Shown piece by piece: positions 57,432 through 64,000 of a stretch of DNA of 64,000 nt. Location: positions 62,001 to 126,000 of the forward strand of contig JACVRA010000238.1 in NCBI GenBank assembly GCA_019828545.1, in the 5' to 3' direction. The notes beneath the pieces are model-generated. The model did not search any database and was not told where the DNA came from. It worked only from the letters and a program-made list of their open reading frames with translations. This DNA comes from Paracamarosporium sp. OC-R06-R3 (taxonomy: Eukaryota; Ascomycota; Dothideomycetes; Pleosporales; Didymosphaeriaceae). Made by a program: the position numbers and the translations under genes. Each line of letters starts with the position of its first letter. Position 1 is the stretch's first letter.

Positions 57432-60193
57432 GATACAAACAAGATAGTGGGATGGTAGAGATTAGGATAATGTGTCAGTGGGTTGTTGGAGTGTCGAGAC
57501 CCTTTGCATGATGATGATAATTGGAACTGCGTTTGACCTTTAAAGTAGTGGTCTAAAACTTGTCCGCAGCTATATGTGCAATGACATAGTACCTGCTTGG
57601 CCCTAAAGCATTTGATCGACTCATACCGACTCAGTTTATTTGAACATTGACCAATGCTTCGCTCTACTAGAATAGATGCATTGTACTAATAAAATCAGAC
57701 CGAGCGAATCAAATCCGAAGGTAGGATCCTGAGGCTGAAAATTAGACTTGAAACAAATCCTACCTTTTGTAGAACATTCCTTGCTTTCAAAGACTACCCG
57801 TAGATCAGTATGATGTATATCGCCAGGAGAGGCAGTTATGTTAGCCAAGCATGGGGCGAATGTTTGTATCAGTCGCTCCTATTCCAGTCGCGATATGCCT
57901 CAATTCGGAAATTAACTTGGCCAAGACTGGGGGCTGTATACGTGGAGCAGGGTCAGAATCAAGGCTAGGGCACGGAAGATCGACGAGGCGCAGAGCTAGG
58001 CAATCAGCTATTTTCTAGTCCTACACTTTGCCCAATACGGTGAGAATCCAACAATTTAAGTGCATTATTGTTGTCATTGAAGCACGAGCGCATCGTCAGA
58101 TCAAGACGTATAATCCCACATACGGAAGTATTTCGGAAGTGCTACATCACTGCGGCTGGATGCCGACCTCTCCGCGTCACACTAAAGCGACAATTTGGCG
58201 AGATGACTTCACGCAAGAGCGGGTGATACAGAAATGAATAAATCCTGTAGGAAAAGGTCTAAGGCTAAACGAGAGCAGCGGGTGCTAAAGGTGTATATAT
58301 GTGATCCGTTCCATCTGCAGAAGCAGGCACTTGCTTCCTGCATCACTCGAACTCGGGTATTTGAGTCATTGCTCGTCATCTCTGACATTCCATGATGTTC
58401 ATGCGTTTCTACCTAGCCTAGAATATAGTACGTCATTCGCAGGCATGTCATTGATATTGCCATCTACACCAGCTATTAACAACAACTTGAATTGCGCCGC
58501 GTCATTTATTTGGCTTAAAAACGGGAAGCTTCTTTGGTCTTTAAGCCAACAAGAGCATCTGTAATGTCTGCGCCTATGACGCTAGTCCTTGTATGCAAAC
58601 GTATCTATTATCAACAATGGTAACCGAGGGTACCGAATGATGTAGCCATTGTAGCTGTTGATACAGCCAGACATCTTGTCCCGTAGACATTGGAGTCTCC
58701 TTATCGATAAAAGCCATAAGACCTGTGTAGTGTGAGTAACCCTAAAATCATACCTGTGAGGGACGGTTAAGCGTTGAAAATATAAACCTGTCATTTCGTG
58801 GTAAATTCTGCTCTCAAAACATCTGCCATCTCCCTGTGAAACCGAGCGTCTCAGGAAGATGCCAGAAGTTCAAAGCAACTGACATCAGTAACTATCTGTC
58901 ATTGCAACGTTTAGCCCTTGACTTGATTATCTATCCTAGTGACAACAAACCTATGGCCGACCGTGAATTACCATTCAACGACAGTGATTGTGCACTCCTG
59001 GTTTTGTAGCCAGTTCCCAACATGAGCTCCCTTGTCCGGCTATTTACACAGTGTGGTCGGACAGCGAAGCAATTGTTGCTGGCAGCGCCAACAATGTTTC
59101 TTCTTACATGCCAATCCAAGCCAGAAGGGTTAAATTTTCCATTAAAAAGGGACAGATTCTGTCTGCTTAAAGTCTAAGAAGGCTAGCTATACCACGGCTG
59201 CTATAAGGTTTACTACGCTTGCAGGAAGCCTCCACGGACCAGATCGCGCTACAAACTTTCTTTGGCCCCGGCATAAACTTCGGCTCACCTACAGCGACCC
59301 TTTTTTATATGGCTAGCGAAGAACAGACCAAGGAAGCCGTTGATCTGCAAGCGAAAGTCAATTTCTTCGTAAGGAGTATGATAAACACTGAAACAAAATT
59401 GCACCGAGGTCTAGACTGGTAGATTGAATTGATAGAGTATTGAGGCAAAGCGTTGTTTTATTGAGTAGCTACGTTGTGGAAGCTATATACTGTACTGCCT
59501 TGATGATCCGATCACGTACCAGAGTCACGCAAGTGGCACCTAAGGTGATCCATAAGGTGGCCTATGCTTCATGGCTCATATCCGAAACCTCACATAGACC
59601 AATCATACCTTACATAACTAAGAGACGGCTACGACTAAGATACGTATCTCTAGCTCAGAAGAGCGTCATCTAGAAAAGCATTTACGGGTATGATTGGACT
59701 CATAACACTAAAAGAGCGAGAAGTACACATTGTTTCGTAAGAGAATGCGCGAATCTCAATCATATGTTTGCGGACGCATTCATGAGGCTGCGGCTTCGTA
59801 ATGTATTGCACATGTAAAGCGATTTTTCCTTGCAGGTTATTGAAGCCTACGTACCCATCTCTAGTTGCATTAGTCTTCCCAAAACTTTGCTCTGGTCAAC
59901 TATTTTTTCTATCTTTGTTCCAGACGTTAATCTATACTCGGTATTCTGTTTCTGCACAATGGTCACTCGTACGCGGCCGGGCTCGCAAGGTAAGAAATGT
60001 TTGAATCAAGCTGTAGGGCGTGGGCAACAATCATTTCAACTCATCGTTGTTGTAGTGCAAGACTTCGCTCGGTACTTGCCTTCCATCACTACGCACCGGC
60101 CCCGCCATGAAATGCTAGCAAAAATTGTCATATACCACAGTAGGCAAGGCTATGAAAACAACAGCGATGTTTCTTGAACATTTTTTTCAGCAT
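57432..60193. other. 2.8-kb AT-rich intergenic region
   Basis: No supportable gene. Many short frames occur on both strands. One at 59219-59422 follows a CTTGCAG acceptor-like string and reads like protein, but matches no family I know. Decayed genes cannot be excluded. Confidence 0.4.
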
Positions 60194-60679
60194 CTAATCA
60201 AGCTTGACCACCTGCGCTCTTTCCCCAATTGTGACATCCCTCCTCATAACAATCAACTTAGTCTTCTCAGGAATTGCGAACTTGGCCTCCTCTTCTAGCA
60301 CTGCCTCAGCCAGATCGCTATTCATGAATGTGATGAACTGTTGGTAGTGAAGCTCATCCGCAAATGTCTATCCGAAGCTCATCAGCAACCTTTTGGTGCC
60401 GTTCGAACTGCTTGTACGTACCATCTCGCCGAAGCAATCCCAGTCTAAGCCATCATCAGAACCAAGTAACAGCCTAGGGACACCCATTGGACCTTCGCCT
60501 TCATCCACGTGATATCGACGCGTCCATGTTAGAGGGTGAAACTTTCCTGCACTCTTCTTTAACAGTGGGGCGTATACGGTTTCGTTGTGGTGTCGGAATT
60601 CTTCTCGCGTGATGCCCTCTTTACGCGTTGCAACTGTCGCGAGGATAAAAGGGTATTTTGAAATAACTGTTTCCGGCAT
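60194..60679 (-). CDS. EthD-domain protein
   Basis: Exons 60422-60679 and 60194-60367 around a 54-nt intron (GTACGT donor, GGATAG acceptor) give 143 residues. The EthD ferredoxin-like fold is visible: KYPFILATVATRKEGITREEFRHHNETVYAPLLKK, then HPLTWTRRYHV, and after the splice GEMTFADELHYQQFITF. Small EthD proteins in fungi act as decarboxylases or dehydratases in polyketide pathways, or have unknown jobs. No polyketide synthase lies in the window, so the role is open. No signal peptide. Confidence 0.88.
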
Positions 60680-61610
60680 TTTGAAAGTTCGTCGTCAACA
60701 AGGTATGCAACTGCGAAGTGATTCGATTCGAGGTGATGCACAAGGCAAGTTTAGCGCGAGACTTTCGTGTCAGGTTGCTCTTAGGCTAGCGAGAACCTAG
60801 GTACGATAATGCGGGAGTGCTGTTGCGGTGCGAAGAAGCGCAATAAGAAAGGCAACGAATTTTCAATAGTCAGTGGAGATCTAGAGCCTATTGGCTAATC
60901 TGCCAATGGCAATGGCTGACGATCATTTGTGGCCTACTTAGCGGATTAAAGTTCTTGATTTGCATTTAAGCTTTGCTAGTGTTCTGGACGGCCCGAGCTA
61001 CATCGCGACGGGAGCTATTAGTGGCATACCAGTTGAGCGATTTGTCCAATCAATGTATTCTGCCCCCATCTACCTCCACCCTGAAGTCTCGTCAAAATTA
61101 ACACCGAAGAGAAATCAGGAGATTCACACCTTCTCCTCGCTCACCGTCTATTCTCCCATTAATCATGCTAGTGTCATTGACATGCTGGGGATGAAAGCAT
61201 AGCATCTGCCAAACACTTCCCATCTCCACGGGCGATGGGCACCTGAACCTGTGGAGCAGTACTAAGTGGCGGCTCACTCCTCTTGTAGAAGTGTATACCA
61301 TGGTGGTGTCTCTACATGCAACCTCGAATAGCTCCATGCCGTGATTGTAGGGGCCAAGTCACCCTCTCGCCAACTTCAGTCCTCCCGTTTCTTTATCTTC
61401 TCCACATGTCGCTATTTTAGGGGCTGTGGGACTGCTGACTAGTGATCCTTGAGCGTCAAACCAGTCAAGCGCTTGTAACGTTGGCATAGTATGCTAATGG
61501 CTTCTTCCGCGGAAGAACCTAGACACTCGTCGAGCATGCAGCCTCACTCAAAAATTCGTCCTGCGACCATGAAAAGGTATTGGAAACTCCATGGAAATCA
61601 GTTGCGGCCT
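60680..61610. other. Intergenic region EthD / G-alpha-like
   Basis: About 930 bp without a recognised gene; holds the EthD promoter. Confidence 0.45.
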
Positions 61611-62912
61611 TTATCGGCAACCTCTATGGCTTCGCTTCCTGTCTTTGATAGCATCGCCTACTAATTCAATGTTCCCCTCATCTCCTGGGTCTACGAAAGC
61701 CTCCCGTACCCATGCCCCCGTCCGATTCACATCCCTAAACCTCCTCGCTATGTACGCCTTGGCGTTCTCGAAATCAGTCCCATCACCATCTTTGGCAGCA
61801 TAATCCGCGAAATACTCTCCAAGCGGCATAATCCCCAGCTTTCTCCGAAATTCGCTAACGTTGCTCAAAAAGAGTACAAACGTTGACCTACCCCATATTT
61901 TGTGATTTACGATGGCGTCAAAGAGTGCAAGCTGAAACTCGAGTATGTTTTCTTCCGAGGAGATTTGATCGTAGGAAGAGAGGTCGACAACGAAGAGGAT
62001 GGTAGAAATAGAGTCGAATTGATGTACCCATTTTCGTCTCTCACATCTAGTTATGTCGCCGATAATGTTGAGCGACAGACCGTCTGATTTAAATCGATAT
62101 TCGGCAATACCGCCATGGAAGCCTTTTCGCGACTGCATTATATCTTCCTTGGTAGGTACGTAGTTTTGAGCGGTGATTCTCCTGATATTGTCGAAGAAGC
62201 TGCCGAGTGTTAGTGCGGGTATTGGGGAATAGCATGGTCTGGATGTTTACTGTTGCCCTGCATCCACCCATTCATCTTCGCCACTGGACCTGAACGCCTG
62301 TTTCGTCAACTCATCCCTCCATAGTTCTTCAATCGTTGCCCCTAGTTCTTCGTATACCGCTGCTGCTTCACAAGCGCCACTCTCCATATAGTCCAATAGA
62401 TATTGATAGTATTTGTTCTCAGGCATCACTTCAGGCCAGATATCATCGTGTACATCGATTATGTCCATGAGTTGTTTGATGCACGTAACGACGGCCTGGT
62501 AAACGGTATGACAGTAGTCAAGAGCCTCGGTATTTGTAAGGCTCCTAAGAGCATCGTGGTCCTCAAGGTGCTTGATGACTTCTCTCATGGCGTAAGTATC
62601 GCCAAATGGTAGGACATTGTACTGATCGAGGCGGAGTTTCGCATCTTTCTTAAGCGCGCGATCAATAGCTCGCGAGCGCTTTACAGCATTTTGGGCTTTG
62701 GGAAGTAAAGCCTGAGGCAGTAGGTAGATTGGAATGCCGGTGAGCAGGTGGTGTAAGCGCTCCTGCAAACCTTTGGCGAACCTCATATATTCTGCATACA
62801 ATTGAGGATTGAGAAATAGAATCTGGTATCTAGATTGGAACGTGGCTTGGATGAGAGGAATATGTTCAGACTGTCTGGAGTTCTGAATGGATTTCCAGGG
62901 TGTCAGCGCCAC
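61611..62912 (-). CDS. G-protein alpha-subunit-like protein lacking the GTP-binding motifs; 5' end unresolved
   Basis: Two exons, 62251-62912 (or further upstream) and 61611-62199, around a 51-nt intron (GTAAAC donor, GGCAG acceptor). The alignment to G-alpha is clear from RAIDRALKKDAKLR through HFFDNIRRITAQNYVPTKEDIMQSR, AEYRFKSDGLSLNIIGDITRCERRKWVHQFDSISTILFVVDLSSYDQ and ENAKAYIARRF. The P-loop position reads NVLPFGDTYAMRE with no GKS; the DVGGQ switch II is GDITRC; NKxD is SNVS; the TCAT box is missing. Both frames are otherwise open. The frame runs open to a TGA at 62964-62966 without an ATG, so the first in-frame ATG (62786) or an unseen upstream exon supplies the start. Possibly a nucleotide-independent relative or an early pseudogene. 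Confidence 0.8.
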
Positions 62913-62966
62913 AGCACTGCCCCACTCCTCAAGCCAAGGCTTCTGCCTGAGTGGGTTGAGTGCTCA

Positions 62967-63282
62967 AAGTTTACATGTAGGAATTGGTCTAGGATAAGTA
63001 CAACACCATATAAGAAATGAGCGGAACAACGCGGTAACGACAGATGGGTGTATTTATAAGGTAAATCTAAGACTCAATGTACATGAACGAGTGCTCAGCC
63101 CAACGCGTCTCCTTCAAGCACTCCCAAACAAAGGTTTGTTTCTCACGCTTGTTCCCACATCGCTCTTCATTTACAACCAAGTCCAGTGCAAAGGTCAAGG
63201 TGGACTCCCTTTCAAAATGTGCACCAGGTGTGCATCGCGCGTGTAATTGTCCAGCGCAGTGGATGTAGCACCAAGGTGTCAT
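62967..63282. other. Intergenic region G-alpha-like / GPI protein
   Basis: About 315 bp; may include an unseen first exon of the G-alpha-like gene. Nothing else recognised. Confidence 0.35.
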
Positions 63283-64000
63283 CTACAAAAGAACAGCGAA
63301 GACACCCGCAAGAGCTGGAACGAAGACATAGGGTAGTGTCTGTAACGTCAAGGCATTGGCACCGCTGGTAGACTGTTGAGGCGTCGACGAATCGGTAGCG
63401 GCACCAGTCGTGCCGCTGCTGCCATCAGCCTGTCCTTTTTCCTGCTTTTGCGAAGCGCACAGATCGGTAAGAGTAGTGTTTGACTGCATCTCCTGTAGCT
63501 TAGTCTGTGCTTTGGTGATTTGTTCCTTGAATTTGGTGACCTGGGTGTCGTTCAATTTCTTCTTGGCGACAAAAGCATCCATAGCGGTCTGGTTGTTGGC
63601 GAGCGCAACGGTCTTGGTAAGCTTCTTGATGGCCCGGCACTGCGCCTTGACCTTCTTGTTTGCGTCGATGACGTTGCATTCGTCGACAAGGGTGGTGTTA
63701 GCTTGCAACGTCTTCAGGGTCGTGGTAGCGTTTGCGGCTTTGTCTTTGATGGCTTGGACCTCAGTATCGTTCAACTTGCCCTTGGAGACGAGAGCATCGA
63801 GCTTGGTCTGGTTTGCGGCGAGCTCGGTGAGCTGGATCATCTTGTTCATCTTTTTGCACTGCTTGTTGATGGAATTTCCGCCATTGCCGGTACCGTTCCT
63901 GTTCCCGCCTCCATTTGAAGTACCGTTTCTGTCCTTCCGGGTCTCGAGAAAATGGAGCTGTGGAAAGGCAGCGGCGGTTGCGACGAACGCAAAGAGGAGA
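63283..64000 (-). CDS. GPI-anchored secreted protein with two Cys-bounded helical repeats (5' end beyond window)
   Basis: The start codon lies just past the right edge; the visible part begins inside a signal peptide (LLFAFVATAAA) and runs 238 residues to the stop at 63283. A Gly/Asn-rich linker is followed by two copies of a 61-residue unit. Each unit starts QC, ends in Cys and has exactly 59 residues between, with 26 identical positions: the blocks AxxNQT, KLNDTxV and NTTLxD recur in step. Each unit is Ala/Lys/Gln-rich, predicted helical, with N-glycosylation sites. A Ser/Thr/Gly-rich stretch and a C-terminal hydrophobic tail (LPYVFVPALAGVFAVLL) form a GPI signal. Likely a cell-wall or surface protein; no family recognised. 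Confidence 0.85.
   Translation of the reverse strand, partial: LLFAFVATAAAFPQLHFLETRKDRNGTSNGGGNRNGTGNGGNSINKQCKKMNKMIQLTELAANQTKLDALVSKGKLNDTEVQAIKDKAANATTTLKTLQANTTLVDECNVIDANKKVKAQCRAIKKLTKTVALANNQTAMDAFVAKKKLNDTQVTKFKEQITKAQTKLQEMQSNTTLTDLCASQKQEKGQADGSSGTTGAATDSSTPQQSTSGANALTLQTLPYVFVPALAGVFAVLL

Noticed and set aside
57432..60193. Possible transposon relic in the large AT-rich gap
   Set aside because: No terminal repeats, no transposase or reverse-transcriptase motif could be followed in any frame.

Overview
The window is eukaryotic nuclear DNA from a filamentous ascomycete (Pezizomycotina). Protein genes are split by short introns, mostly 45-60 nt with GTRNGT donors and CTAAC/CTGAC-like branch sites. 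The tRNA-Lys has an intron next to the anticodon, and the gene content is typically fungal: Zn2Cys6 factor, GH47, GH53, SEA complex, Efg1. A dothideomycete of the Pleosporales type is my best guess, but this is inference from overall gene style, not from a diagnostic marker. I rebuilt gene models by hand from reading frames and splice sites; most spliced models keep frame exactly.

Left edge (1-3.6 kb) looks like accessory DNA. It holds the 5' part of a secreted FAD-linked oxidoreductase, a decayed 3-beta-hydroxysteroid dehydrogenase / sterol-4-alpha-carboxylate dehydrogenase relic, and a 14-TM MFS transporter with two in-frame stops (or a weak intron) near its N-terminus. 

From 4.6 to 43.7 kb lies a mainly housekeeping block: a DUF3074/START-like protein, sterol O-acyltransferase (with an apparent one-base frameshift), AP-1 gamma-adaptin, the SEA/GATOR2 subunit Sea4/Mio, rRNA-processing Efg1, a secreted GH47 alpha-mannosidase, a homeodomain plus C2H2 regulator, UTP15, mitochondrial ribosomal protein L22, the U6 snRNP factor Prp24/SART3, the SDH assembly factor Sdh5/Emi5, a secreted GH53 galactanase, a CCCH plus RBR ubiquitin ligase, and a C2H2 regulator. 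Several neighbours are head to head and share short promoters (Sea4/Efg1, homeobox/UTP15, MRPL22/Prp24).

From 43.7 to 47.0 kb is a GC-rich gene desert with two minisatellites and a diverged ~120-bp direct repeat. It is followed by a Rab5-type GTPase, a secreted MRJP/yellow-like protein, a SnoaL-like small protein, an intron-containing tRNA-Lys(CTT), an epoxide hydrolase with a shortened Zn2Cys6 factor just upstream, a secreted beta-lactamase-like serine hydrolase, an EthD-domain protein, a G-alpha-like protein that has lost its nucleotide-binding motifs, and at the right edge a GPI-anchored protein made of two Cys-bounded repeats. This right third is looser, with long intergenic gaps, and looks accessory.

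I saw no CRISPR array, no intact transposon and no obviously new multi-gene system. The strongest oddities are the nucleotide-binding-dead G-alpha relative, the two-repeat GPI protein, two GC-AG introns, the ARE-gene frameshift, the decayed genes at the left edge and the diverged repeat near 45-46 kb.
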